Shown here piece after piece: positions 35,480 to 46,831 of a stretch of 64,000 nucleotides of DNA; position 1 is the first letter of the stretch, and each line of letters opens with the position of its first letter. A program made the translations under genes and the position numbers. The DNA is from Sipunculus nudus (taxonomy: Eukaryota > Annelida > Sipuncula > Golfingiida > Sipunculidae): the NCBI GenBank assembly GCA_026874595.1, contig CM049317.1, forward strand, positions 51,233,618 through 51,297,617. The letters are read 5' to 3'. The notes below the pieces were generated by a model, which was given only the letters and a program-made list of their open reading frames with translations, searched no databases and was not told where the DNA came from.

Positions 35480-36640
35480 GTTGTCAAAATGGAGCCCAAC
35501 GACTTCCGATAGTTCTGTTAGAGTCTTCCTTGGAAAATTCGGAACTCTGTATTGCTTGAAAATATAAAGGGTTATAAGCTATACTTAAAGAATATAAATA
35601 AAAAACCCACAGATCCATATACTTAGTGTCGTGCATGGTGGAAAATTTTTAAGGCTTTCTTCGGTAAAAAAAACAATTCTACATTTTCATCGTTAGAGCA
35701 TTTTGGGAACATAATTGTAGACAAAGACGACCAGGCTGAAATTTTTAACAGTTATTTTGCTTCACAAAGTAACTACAGTTACAGTTCACAATCGCCATTT
35801 GAAGATGATGTTTCATTGCAAATTACAGATAAAGCTTCACAGAAACTGAGGTATCTCATGTCATATTTGGGAGTAACCTTAACTGATTTGCTTTCCTGAC
35901 AGGACACATAAACATAATATGTTTGAAAGCCAATAATCGTTACGGAAGTTTGAAATATTATAAATTCCATTTCTCTATGAAACTTTTAGATCATATGTAT
36001 GAATCATTAATACGGACACTACTGGAGTGTGGTGATTTTGGCAGTCATATCAACTGGAGACCATACAATGGAAAGCAGGTTTAACATGTACTGGAGTTCT
36101 CTCGACTACCAGCACGGGAGCTATGTTAAAAGAGCTATGGAAGTCAAGTATAAAAATAAGAAGAGAGCTGGCTATACTTTTCACATTTTTATGAAATGGT
36201 TAATGGACTTGCTCCGTATTTTCTGCTTAATATATTACCCTTAAACCATGCTCACCCCTACAGTGTGCGCAAATCGCATTTGCTAAGGATACCTAGGTTC
36301 AAACTGAAAGACTGTTGCTCTTCATTCCTTCCAATAGCCTGCAAACTTTGTAACAGTATCCAATTTCCAATAATTCAGTCTACTTCAATAGAATCCTTTT
36401 AAGATAAATGGTCGTGACTTTTTAAACCCTGCCTTTCGAGAAATACAAAGTTATTATGATGACTATCATTGTCAACATAAATTAATTCTTACTCGGTTAC
36501 GACTAGATGCCAGCTGCTTAAATCAATACCTACTTTCCATTGAAAAGACTGATGGTTTTAATCTCATTGATAAGCTCGATACGTACTTAGACGTTTATTA
36601 TTTTATTGTATCACGCCTACCAGTTATACTATATGTATAT
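35480..36640 (+). pseudogene. LINE ORF2 relic lacking the RT core
   Basis: An open stretch near 35650-35850 encodes a linker typical of the region before LINE reverse transcriptases (WWKIFKAFFGKK, NIIVDKDDQAEIFNSYFASQ). After a gap the C-terminal part appears: EMVNGLAPYFLLNILPLNH around 36190-36245 and, after frameshifts, TRLRLDASCLNQYLLSI near 36493-36545, resembling the terminal RLR-x-S-LN block of such proteins. The catalytic palm, including the YADD region, is absent, so an internal deletion removed it. Several stops and frameshifts show it is dead. Clade is unassigned. Confidence 0.7.
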
Positions 36641-36965
36641 GTATCTGTGTATGTGGAATGTCAATCTGTATTAACGTATATTATATATTTGTTTATATTT
36701 CATCGTGTGTGAATATATGTGCACTTTTCCAGTCTGATATATACATTCATGCTATTTATTTCACATTCTTTTTAGTTTTATACAGGGGAGAATTTGCATT
36801 AGCCTTATCGACTAATCGATTAATTACACCTCATAAACTCCCACGTATATCAAGAGCACACAATGGTTATACATCTCATGACCTGGAAACCAATCTTTCC
36901 CTTCCCCCGCCCTTTCTCTTCCCAAATATCATACAAGTTCAGTGCCCATGGAGCAGGTTGAAGCA
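36641..36965. other. No gene recognised
   Basis: The 174-codon ORF beginning at 36658 runs from this stretch into the hairpin region and has no recognisable domain. Confidence 0.4.
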
Positions 36966-36975
36966 GGCTTCCTAT

Positions 36976-37021
36976 CTACCGATTTTTCAGTCACTTTTTT
37001 ACTGGCTGGAAAAATCGGTAG
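36976..37021. repeat. Perfect-stem hairpin
   Basis: CTACCGATTTTTCAG (36976-36990) pairs with CTGGAAAAATCGGTAG (37006-37021), one bulge, loop of about 15 bases. Confidence 0.7.
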
Positions 37022-37235
37022 GATCGGTACATGTTATTTATTTTTTGCTGGTTGATTTTTTTTTAACCGGCCAGATAAATCTACAAGTGTCGGTGGCAGA
37101 TGATTGCCCGCACACTTACAAATCTTTCATGCAGATTGCCAGATTTCTCCGGTCATTTTGGTCACTTCTGATTTCTTCTTGAGGACTATTATTTGCGTCA
37201 GAAATGAAAAAAAAGAAAACCAGATAGGTTGAAAA

Positions 37236-37475
37236 TCAGCCGATGTTTTTTTTTTCGGTTCCGCCATCACATCTATCCCTTTTTCCAGCCGGATAAAAAT
37301 CGGCCGGAAAACTTTGATATTGTCATGGTTTTCTGCAGCCGAATTTGTTAGCCGGATTTTTATAAATTTCAGCCGGTAGCATCCTCACATCAACCAATCC
37401 TTCCGGTTTTAAAGGCCGGCGAGAAATCGGCCGGAATATTCGGTAGATGTGATGACGGAACCGAAATAATCGGCT
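37236..37475. repeat. Inverted-repeat element rich in CCGGCCGG
   Basis: Arms 37253-37275 and 37444-37466 are 23 bases with one mismatch (TTTCGGTTCCGCCATCACAT). The flanking AGCCGAT extends the arms outward. The interior repeats ATCGGCCGGAA-type words in both orientations. Further CCGGCCGG words continue to 37560. It may be a small foldback MITE. Confidence 0.65.
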
Positions 37476-37589
37476 TATTTACCTTTCCTTTCGTGTATAG
37501 ATTTTTTATACCCTCACATCTAACGATCCCACCAACTATTCCGGCCGGAAAAATCGATTTATTAGAGGCCGGCTTTAAAGCCAGATGTC

Positions 37590-38487
37590 ATGCTTACAGC
37601 CCATTCCAGAAAATATGGAAATAGTACGTGACTAATGTATATCCTATGTATATTTCATGAATCATTCATAGTAATTGCACCAAAAGCACTCGATCCCTAA
37701 TTTCAATTATATGCAAGTCGTTGGGCAAGGATACCGTATCACACTCTATATGTTCCAGCTCGGTTCTAATAGACAGGACATGATATTAACACCCACGTTG
37801 AACTACATTTCTTGCGCTCGCCAGCTGGTGCAAGACACGCACTTTCAGAGCTGCAAGTGGGTCGGCGACTTGTCGTAACCCACTTATCCCTGGTATGGGT
37901 CAAGTGAGCCATGCAATCTGTTATCTGCATCCACCATTTTCTTAATACGATCACCTTGTGATAAAGGTTCTGATTTGAGTCCATTAAAAGAGATTTAAAA
38001 TGTTTCTTGCTTGGATTCTGGAGTCTAAGCTTGAGTCTGAATTACTTAAACTTTTATTTTGTAAATTTAAGTTAGACCAAAACTAATTTGGATATTTTGC
38101 ATTGGAAATAGGGAAAGGGGACCCTAAAATTGGTGGCTGAGGTTGAGAAAAGTGTGGGGGGGGGAACCCTCCCCTCGAACCGCTTCTTTACTTAAGGTTT
38201 TACGGGAATGGGTCAAGGAATCAATTTAAAATCCCAAAATGGTGTGCATAATCTATATTAGTTATTACTTACCTAAAGAAGAGGGGCTGAAATATTAAAA
38301 TTATAAATAATAAATTTAGTAATCACATGAATATAAAAATTACATGAATATATAAAATTCCCTGTTTGGAAACACGGGCATGCATTAAAAGTATCCTTTT
38401 CGGTCCCCAACATTTTAGTGTCTTTGATGCAGGTTTTTGTATTTTTAATGTGACATCTTTTGTCTCTTATTTGGCACTATGATACAA
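37590..38487. other. No gene recognised
   Basis: No recognised coding or RNA feature; a G-rich patch near 38156-38163. Confidence 0.4.
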
Positions 38488-38820
38488 TATTTAACCGGCT
38501 TCAGTGGTCTAGGGGTACAGCAAAGGGCTCAAAACCAAAAGATCGCTAGTTCGATTCTCAGCCGAAGCGGAGCCAATTTTCACGGTTGGCCAACACACAG
38601 GGTGAGCGCTCTACAGGCTCAATACGGAGACTGTTCCCAGCAATCGTGTCTCACAAACGAGTGCGCCTTGCGGGGTTCCTCGGTGTTATGACCCCGCAAT
38701 GGGGTGACACACACCCAGGATGGAATTCTGCAGATGTAGATTGTACTAAGTAATGCAAGCTTTCTAAACATGGAGCGGTTACCTCCCCCCCCCCCCGAAA
38801 AAAAAAATATAATAATAATA
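38488..38820 (+). mobile_element. tRNA-derived SINE, family 1, plus strand
   Basis: The head has A box TGGTCTAGGGG (38505-38515) and B box AGTTCGATTCTC (38548-38559). The body words GAGCGCTCTACAGGCTCAAT, GGTTCCTCGGTGTTATGACC and TCTGCAGATGTAGAT match the minus-strand copy at 24408-24873. It ends in an A-rich tail with AATAAT repeats. GATACA on both sides (38480-38485 and about 38821-38826) may be the core of a target duplication. Confidence 0.75.
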
Positions 38821-39541
38821 CGATACAGCAATTGCTCATGGCCTCTTTATATTCTGACCATTTTTTTTCTGGCAAGAAGATATTTATTTCCATCCTAGTG
38901 TAGATTTGATCAAATCTGGTTCTCACCTCCGATAAAATCTCTGGAAAATGTACATTCACTTATATGTCTAAATGCAAGATCACAGGGTCACATGATGAAG
39001 ACAAGCAAGTTCGGAATTACGAACATATATGCTACTTTTATCAAGTGGGTGCATTTTCGAGTCTCATATGTGGTCTCATATAGCGAGTAAAAAAATAATA
39101 TCTCGGGATAGGAGAACAAGTTGTCGTTATTTTAAGGTGGCCACTAAACAAATTATTTCGCATCTTCGCGAGGAAATATATTATCCGCTATCCAATATAA
39201 AAACATTAAAAAGACACCTGAGGTCACTGGCCTCCAGGTGATTACTCATACTTTATCATGGTCACGTTGCTTCAAGCCAGTCTCCATATATCTCATCCTA
39301 ACACGTAGAATGTGAAACAGGATAAACAGCCAAATGTCTGACGCATCTATATATAAATGGTACAGTGAATACAAGAATCCAGGAATAACTAAATCTTTCA
39401 CACAATTTTGACCATGCGTTCTGTATATTATACCTGACCGATGTGGCGCCCGCTTATCGTCACAGTGGTAGATTCTATGATTCAGCATGGTCGAACGCAT
39501 GCAATAAAAATGTCTGACAAATCTCTTTCATATCACAAGAG

Positions 39542-39544
<3 letters not shown>
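38821..39544. other. No gene recognised
   Basis: No recognised feature. Confidence 0.4.

Positions 39545-39594
<50 letters not shown>
39545..39594. repeat. (CT)n microsatellite
   Basis: Uninterrupted CT repeat. Confidence 0.95.
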
Positions 39595-39597
<3 letters not shown>

Positions 39598-39648
39598 CCG
39601 AGTATCTGATTAAGTCCTCATGACTCCTTGATACAACTATGATTCTAC

Positions 39649-39805
39649 TGTGAAGGGGTGACATAAAAAGCGGACCGAACTGTCTCGCTGGAGAAACTTG
39701 CTTTTCTAGCGAAGCGGTTGGTACGCCGGACATGTGCGCCACCGATATGGGTTCGAATCCCGGATCGGCCCAGTATGTTCCCCTGAAAAATTTGTCTTCG
39801 TAACA
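39649..39805 (+). mobile_element. TRIM solo LTR with tRNA-like block
   Basis: 157 bp, TGTGAAGGGG...CTTCGTAACA, no PBS downstream, so a solo LTR. Flanks CTAC and CTAA are a possible decayed 4-bp target duplication. It holds the clearest Pol III-like signals in the family: A box TAGCGAAGCGG (39707-39717, exact to TRGCNNAGYGG) and B box GGTTCGAATCC (39750-39760, exact to GGTTCGANTCC). The starts are 43 bases apart as in real tRNAs. A TATA-like CATAAAAAG lies upstream. Confidence 0.8.
39707..39760 (+). promoter_or_regulatory. Pol III A-box/B-box pair inside TRIM LTR
   Basis: TAGCGAAGCGG and GGTTCGAATCC at tRNA spacing. A three-base D-stem (GCG/CGC) and a T-stem GGG/CCC can pair, but the acceptor stem cannot. 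Whether Pol III uses it is an inference. Confidence 0.55.
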
Positions 39806-39984
39806 CTAAAAATACATGTTTTCTTTCAGATTTCTGATTCACTTCTGTTTAAAGGGACCTATTCACATACCAGGTATGTTAATAACAAGCACTTAAGTGT
39901 TATCTCCCTAAAATAGTATGGCATTTGTCTGTTATTTCGTTCTTAAACCATTTGCTTTATTAATATACAACGGTGGAATCACGC

Positions 39985-40060
39985 CTTCATCGGGCGCGAT
40001 CTTTGGCGCTAACCCAACAAAGCTCGCGCGCGCGAGGAACAACATGGCTCTTCCGCTCAA
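39985..40060 (+). promoter_or_regulatory. CpG-dense patch, possible promoter
   Basis: About ten CpGs in 60 bases (CGGGCGCGATC, GCTCGCGCGCGCGAGG) in otherwise CpG-poor DNA, just upstream of an ATG in AACATGGCT. The GCTCGCGCGCGCGAG core is nearly palindromic. No continuing exon can be shown. Confidence 0.2.
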
Positions 40061-40214
40061 CACCATAAATCAAGTTTTTTTTTTCAAAAGTCAAACCGGT
40101 GTATCTTCTGTATTTGTTTTTGGTCAGTTTGGGAGTTGTTGCGCATGCAGAGGTGGCCTCTGTTCGTGCAGTCATGTTAAGGTAAACATACACACTTGGA
40201 CTATTTACTCATAA

Positions 40215-41267
40215 ACAAATCCATGGCAACATATAAGACAGGTAATATGATATAGTAGGTCCGTGTGCCGGGAAGGTTTGCTGAGAAATTTTTGCATTCT
40301 GCAAAACGAGCTAATAGTTGAGATAGCTAATTATTCTGTCTCATTAATCAGTATTCCGTCTATCCTTGTCACTTTGTTACTCTCTAGCTGGTCTTCGTGC
40401 ATTTCGCGGTCACTTGATCGAAATAATTCCCATTGGTGATCCCTTCTCAAAAGGGGGATCTTTAAAAGAGTTATATTTATCCGAACGGAGTGAATACAGT
40501 GACTGTCTCACTGGAAACATTTGCTCAGCTTTCAAACAGGAATGGTCTTTGGGAGTGCGCGATATTAAAAAAATATACAGCCATTAAATGTACATGAACC
40601 ACATATACTATAAGGCTAACGTAACTTAACCATTGATGCTAACACGCAAGTGTACCGAAGGACACATTTTCTACGTGGAGAAACGTTATTCGCTTTAACA
40701 CTGAAAGGTAAAATCACATGTCATCGAAAAATTACTGCACCTGTTCAGCAAGCTGAAAAAGTGCCTAGGCCTAACAGTAATGCCGCCTTTGTGATAGATC
40801 GGGGCCGGGGGCTGACTGCATTGCTTGCCGGTCACATTTTACACTGCATGCAAAACCGTCTACCATGTCCACGAGGCCAACCATACAGCACTTTGAGAAT
40901 AATTTCACTATTTCTGGATAAATTTTAAGTATATCATCATCAGAAGAATATTCTGATATTATCTGATCGATTGAATCGATCGTATGAAGAACATTCGGGT
41001 TTGAGTATGGAAAGAACTAATTTTTTTTTAGTTTTATTCTGTATGCCTACACATTCATGCCACTCTAGCCCCACCTAACCCTGGCTGTCCATTCATAAAT
41101 ACTGTTGAACAGTGATTCTTTAAACGACCTGAGGTCATAACCAGCGGTATTTAATGGCAGAAACTCAATAATTATGACTTTGAAGTGGGTGCTGAAGTCT
41201 ACAATCACCTATTCGGCATTGTTTATTATACCCCATTATCATTATCATCATGTCATCTATGTTTTAG
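40215..41267. other. No gene recognised
   Basis: Short ORFs only, no recognised domain. Confidence 0.4.
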
Positions 41268-41405
41268 ATCATTCATGATGATATTGACAATTTTCTATTA
41301 CCATTCACACTCCAGAGAGTCCAGTTCCCTGTTCGCATCGCCTATTCCAGGACACTCAATAAATCCCAAGGACAAACATTTGATAAACTGGAAATATTCG
41401 TAGGT
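41268..41405 (+). pseudogene. Helitron RepHel helicase C-terminal fragment
   Basis: The frame starting at 41268 gives LLPFTLQRVQFPVRIAYS followed by LNKSQGQTFDKL. This is the conserved end of Pif1-type helicases as found in Helitron RepHel proteins (QFPvrlaFa-TINKsQGQT). A stop lies just upstream in frame and the homology fades after about 45 residues. No Rep domain or Helitron terminus was seen nearby. A host Pif1 fragment is the alternative. Confidence 0.6.
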
Positions 41406-41579
41406 TATTGTATTTTCAGGCTGAATCGGACCGAGCGGTATGCCTTACAGCTCATATCGCTGTGTAAAAGTTTCCAAAGAAAAACCTTCCAGGCTGACAT
41501 CTTGTGTTCAATTCTTCAATTCTTCTGTGTTTCTTTTTCCATATGTGAAAGGACAATGTCATTTAAATACAGTGTTCTG
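41406..41579. other. No feature recognised
   Basis: Short unassigned stretch between two mobile-element relics. Confidence 0.4.
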
Positions 41580-42645
41580 TTCAATGTCTGATATTGAACC
41601 ATTCTAAACTTTACTTAGTTTGTAATCTTTCTAGTACTGATGTACGCTTCTTGAACTGTGTCTGTATCTTCAATATTAAACTCATTAACCCACCTGTTTA
41701 TTGATCTTAAAGGTGCTGTAAAAACATATCTTGTTACTGTTTTCATTCTAGTTAAAGAATCTTCTTTGTATGTTACATCATCATCATTATCCAATTGGTT
41801 TGCTCGTATTTGGTTTATTTGACCAAATGAAATTGTAAAGTATTTTTTTTTCTAAAACCTTCAGGTAACTTATTCATGGGTTAGGTAAAACTGAAAGAAG
41901 GTACATTAACTGAGATAAAGCATGGCTTTCAAGTACTGTTATTTTCCCCATTGTTGCCATTTTCCTCCCAGACTATGATTTTAATATTCCTTCTGTATCA
42001 GCTAGTTTGCTGGTAATTGTCTTATAATAGACAATGCAAAGATAGTCTGAAGGAAATTCCCAATACATTGACTGGGTCCTCTGTCCATTTTAAGCCAGCT
42101 TCTGCAACCTGCATTTTAGCATATTGTTGGTTAAGGTCATTAGCTGTGAGCGACATTATTACAGTTTAACCATTATTAATTTTAATCCTGACTGGCTTTC
42201 AGAATCTTGTAAGATTCTTGTATGACTCAAAAATACTCTATGTCAGATTATAGAAAACCTGTGTTATCTGTATAGTGTGGGGCCTTATACATGTTATCAT
42301 TAATATTTACCCCAGTAATTTTCCTGTCTCTTCTAACTTTTCTTGTCATAATTCTGAGCAAAGTATAAATAAATATGGTGATAAAGGACACCCTTGTTTA
42401 ACACCTTTCCATGGCATAAAGAACTGAGAACACCATCCATTATTAATTATGCATGTGTTAGATTCTTTATATTCTGTTTTCACCAAATTCTTAATGTTTT
42501 TGCTTAAATGAAATATTCGAAAGGTTTCCAAATAAAAGACCATTCTCAATAGTAGAAAGCTTTTCAATAGTCGATACTCATGAAATACATTTTTGGGTTT
42601 TATTATATTTAATATATTTTTGGTTACAGAGAAAAAAGAATGCAA
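41580..42645 (-). pseudogene. L1-like LINE reverse transcriptase relic
   Basis: On the minus strand, INNGWCSQFF followed by GVKQGCPLSPYLFIL is the hallmark RT block of L1-type LINEs (42345-42460). Farther along, HYTDNTGFL at about 42250-42280 sits where YADD should be, so the catalytic Asp pair is damaged. The RT end block SHALSQLMYLLSVLPNP and ILYNFIW (about 41840-41950) and a GGL-like trace close the region. Several stops and frameshifts occur. The N-terminal RT is missing at the junction with the endonuclease relic. Confidence 0.85.
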
Positions 42646-42689
42646 GTATAATATTTTTAAAGGAGATACATAGTCGAAGTGAACAAAAT

Positions 42690-43110
42690 TATGGAAGGCT
42701 GAATGGGATTTTTAGTTTGATTTAAGTCATGGTAGCACCAATACAAGAGGGGTCCCTGTACTGATTTAAAATGATGTGTCATGTGATATTGTGGAACAGA
42801 GATAGGTCAGATAAGAAAGGGAGATTCATAGTTATGGACTGTTTATTGAATGATTTTAGACTAACACATTTGGAATATATATGGACCAAATTATGAATAC
42901 CGATGATTCTATGATAATAATTTTTTAAAAATAGTTAATGATATAGGAAATGAACAGAGTGTAATTTTTGCGGACTGGAACGTCACCCTTGACATAGAAT
43001 TTGACCAATGAGATGGACATCAGAATAGATATAAAAAAACACGGAGACTAATGGAAGTCTTAGCGAATCTTTATTTTTCAAAACCACGTCACTAGGTTTA
43101 GTAGCTCATG
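42690..43110 (+). pseudogene. L1-like LINE endonuclease relic, opposite strand
   Basis: On the plus strand, SHGSTNTRGVPVLI (42725-42766), KGRFIVMDCLLNDFRLT (about 42826-42873), NIYGPN (42874-42891) and FADWNVTLDIEFD (about 42967-43005) follow the order of an APE-type LINE endonuclease, with frameshifts between. The usual GDWN glycine is lost. It points away from the RT relic on the minus strand only about 45 bp away. This order fits 5' inversion (twin priming) of one insertion, though the part between the domains is missing. Confidence 0.8.
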
Positions 43111-43478
43111 AAAGTATGATTGATTCCCCGATTTTAAAATGCCTTTCTGTATCAAACATTAATATCATTTCCTTCACTCTAGGAAAAAATGTTCTCAGTG
43201 GTTCTTTGTAGAACTCTCATACTTCGATCTGGAACCAAGGTTCCTCCTGAAACCTTTTTACTTGTGTATAGGTTCCTCTCGGCACTATTGGGGTTCTTGA
43301 TAGGGCTGAGGTTCCAGATAAAAACTGGATGGTGACCGCGCGCCGATTCAGATAATTAGGATGCGCATGCGCGGTTAATTTGAACGCCAATGGCCGAGCT
43401 GGAAGATGTTTCGGTCGTCCTACAGTAGCAGACTTTTTTTTATTATATTTCATGAGTTAAGTATTTATATACATATGC

Positions 43479-43482
<4 letters not shown>
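43111..43482. other. No gene recognised
   Basis: No recognised feature. Confidence 0.4.

Positions 43483-43516
<34 letters not shown>
43483..43516. repeat. (TA)n microsatellite
   Basis: Pure TA repeat. Confidence 0.9.
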
Positions 43517-43517
<1 letters not shown>

Positions 43518-43556
43518 TGATGTAAAGACTATTGAGGATAATATTCTATTTAATTA

Positions 43557-44379
43557 TGTGAAAGATGTCTCTTTTATTGTATGCAGGAGTGTTTTTGTTC
43601 AGTGATACCGTTATCTGTTGCTATGACGGCATAGCCCGGTCCACGCGTGGGGTCTCACGTGTAAACGGCGGTCATGCTAGTCTGGGGCTCGGCCCACCTG
43701 TGAACCTTGACATGTACAAACACAGCGTTCTTGTTCAAAAGGTTTCCTGTAACGTGTCCACTATGTATCATGTTAGATTCTTTAGATTGTACAGGAAGTG
43801 GAAAGTTCTCGGCTTTGGGGAGAGAAGTTTTAAACAGGGGGCTGGTGAGAGAATATTCCAGCGGACACAGAAGGGTGGAACTTTTCCTATAATTGCGGCA
43901 GTTACGGCTTTTCTTCTAAATTTGTGATGGATTTATACAGTCTTCAGTTTGCCTTTCGGATCACTGCCAGGATTTCACTTTGGATTACAGTAGAATGATT
44001 TTGTGATTACAATGGACTGTTATTCTCTGAGAAGATCTGTGTGGACTGTTCATCCATTATACATTTTAAAGGACTTTTCGCTGTGACAGTGGTGGGATCC
44101 AGGTACTGTGCACTTTGCCTATAATGCTGTGTGATTATATTGATTTGCTGTTATACTGTTGTTGTACTATGTAATTTTATTGATTTAGTGTATTGTAATG
44201 TTAGGGTTGTTTTAAGAATAATTATTGTTATTTGTTAACAAAAAACCACAGACTTATTTATTCATTCCCCTAGACATTTAACGCTGCCTAGTGTTACAGA
44301 ATCTGATTGTTTTTTATCTCCATTACCAAAAGTATGTTCGTCAAGACTACGTGATCTCTTGATTTTAGATTTCATAACA
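43557..44379 (+). mobile_element. Solo LTR, 823 bp
   Basis: Starts TGTGAAAGATGTCTC and ends TTTCATAACA, flanked by ATTA on both sides (43553-43556 and 44380-44383). The internal landmarks of the family are kept: GACAGTGGTGGGATCCAGG, GTTAGGGTTGTTTTAAG and CCTAGACATTTAACGC. Both ends carry substitutions, so it is older than the 5771 and 50009 copies. No internal region. Confidence 0.85.
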
Positions 44380-44383
44380 ATTA

Positions 44384-45047
44384 TAATGATAAGAATTAGT
44401 ATATTTTTCTTATGAACCTTTGGAGTAAAATGATGAAAAATGGCACGTCATGGAATAAAAGTTCGTCCATTAACTTAATCGTTTCTAAATGTTGAGGCTT
44501 CTTCAACCAAGAGGTTGATTTTCAACCTTTTAAAATGCAAAACTTGAGTACGTTTAAATTATTGTAATGCCCACTGCAGTATGATGTGCAAGAAATATAT
44601 GATTGAAATTAATTTAAATAAGTGATGCGTACAATTGGAATATGAAACCATAGACGCATTCATTTGCCTACCGAAAACCCGAATTCCCTTGCACACAAAT
44701 TAAAAGCTTCAAACATGCCAATTTGTATCACGATTTGGAACAAGAAGGTCTGGTAGAAGTGATACCACCTAAAGAACATATCGTTGGTTAAAAAAAAGAG
44801 TTAAACCCAAGTGATTGAGGCTGGTCGTGAAGAGGCAAAGGGATATCACGAATTAGTCGATCCTTTTAACCCGCTATATTTTATCAAATGTAGTAACCTT
44901 TCAAGCAAGGTTTGAATATCTTTTTTTAATACTGGACATTTTCATACATACTTTTCTTTAGCTTCATTCAGCATAACTACACTACAATTAGTGGATTTGG
45001 CTGGCAGATGGTGGGTTTCTTTGAGACCCGAATACAATGGAAACTGG
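44384..45047. other. No gene recognised
   Basis: No recognised feature. Confidence 0.4.
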
Positions 45048-45185
45048 TAAGTCGAGGGGTAGAAAGCTCAGCTCTCCGCTGGCGACCCTGGCTCGATCCA
45101 CGATGCGGCCATGAGAGTGGGTTGTAGTTCTCCGGTTTCCTCCACCAATACAGTCTACCGAACGCCATCATCTGAGCCATGGAGA
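45048..45185 (+). mobile_element. tRNA-derived SINE candidate
   Basis: GTAAGTCGAGGGGTAGAAAG resembles an A-box region and TGGCTCGATCC (45089-45099) a B box, about 40 bases apart. The following ATGAGAGTGGGTTGTAGTT is shared in reverse with 19081-19165. No tail or target duplication resolved. Confidence 0.45.
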
Positions 45186-46775
45186 ATGTCTTGATTAGTT
45201 TTATAATTATTTGTAGAATCCATGTCAAAATAAATAAGTTTCTATTTACATGAGTCATGTATCTTACCGACTTGAATCCGACTTTAAATTAGTCAGCCCA
45301 GGATTAACTTGGACGAGCCCCAAGTACACACTGAAATCTGACTGACATCACACAATCTGTCTATAGTCATGGTTACAGTCTAAAATTTTACTGACATCAC
45401 AAATCGCTCTCTTAAGCGTTCGGATAAGTCTCCTTGGGAAACATGGTCTCACAGGTGTTCCTTCAGGAGCTGACAGATCTGAATTAAAGGTATGATTCAT
45501 ACAAAGTACGTCTCCTGCTTTCAAATCATAAATTAACACGTTTGGGACCGTCTGGTCTACTTCTAAAAACGAACGTCGGATCCCTTTTCAAAATAGAGAA
45601 AAAACATCCAGCACAATAATACTCCCCTTACCAACCAACTATTGGCGGTTCCCCTATGGGTAGTACAATGAAATTTTGCGATTATTCTCTTAAACCTAAA
45701 TATTATCAAACAATTTGACAATAAACCTGATAAGGGAGTTAAGGCCTTATATGAGATGTAAAGGTACATCACAAAGTGACATGGCATCTGTCATGGGGTT
45801 AATAGCCTCACTTTGACTTTTACTTTTTTTAGAATATTTATGACACTCAAGAACCAATAAGCATATTTTAAATGTAGTTGTTTGAGCATATGACTAGTGA
45901 CCTTGGCCTTCATTAGATTACTGAAATTTCATACATGGTATGGTTTTGCTTTCAGTCTCGTTGATTAAGCTTATACCTCATCCCTCCATCGCAGCTTACT
46001 TTCTCGATTTGATCTATGAGTTTAAGAAAAGATTAACAAATTTCAATGGGCAGCCAACTGTGGAACAGACTTTTCCATAAGCTATTTATAAACTTGCTTC
46101 AGTACAAAACACCGTACACAATTAAGACGACGCTTACTGTGATTGGGCATTTTAGAGTCCTCAGAAGATTATTTCTTACCTGTGCGATAAGCTTTATTTT
46201 TGCCTACGATATCAATTTGGTACTCCCGATATATGTTATTGGGCAGTTCTTTTAAAAAGTGCGGAAATACCTTTGTCAAACTGATAAAGGTCTGGGCATC
46301 CATGCCTGGGGCTACTAATTGCAGTAACTGTTGACAGCTAACAGATGTCTCGGTGCCACACCAGTTTTTAATCTTATGTTAAAGGGGCCTATTCCGATAT
46401 CTGAGTTCTATTTATTAAAGACAATCCCTTGAACCCTTTATGAAAAAAAGCTAGAAAACGCCGATCCCACGGCACACAGGCTGTTCGTTTGTTTATTTCT
46501 ACATGTTTATAACATGCTAGGAATCCGCCAAAATAATCCAATCACATTCAACAAGGACTTCTGGCGGATTGCCAGATAAACCAGTGTTTTGAAAAGGACA
46601 TTTTGCAAATAACAACCTTTATACTTTCGCCCATATGCAACCAAAATTCGTTGTTTACATATTTTTTTTTACCCATTGTCAACACTGCTGTGTTTACTAA
46701 CTGCTTGTAGATAAACAAACTCATGCATCCGTGTCAGAGGTGTTATAAACAAGAAATCACATCAATTCTACAGAA
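45186..46775. other. No gene recognised
   Basis: About 1.6 kb without a recognised feature; all ORFs are under 80 codons. Confidence 0.4.
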
Positions 46776-46831
46776 AGGGTTGGTGAATAGCCAGCTTTAA
46801 GAAGGGTTGGTGAATAGCCAGCTTTAAGAAG
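46776..46831 (+). repeat. Perfect 27-28-bp tandem duplication
   Basis: AAGGGTTGGTGAATAGCCAG plus CTTTAAG occurs twice back to back, indicating a recent slippage or duplication. Confidence 0.85.

Noticed and set aside
36658-37182. 174-codon ORF
   Set aside because: No domain, and it crosses a hairpin-rich repeat.
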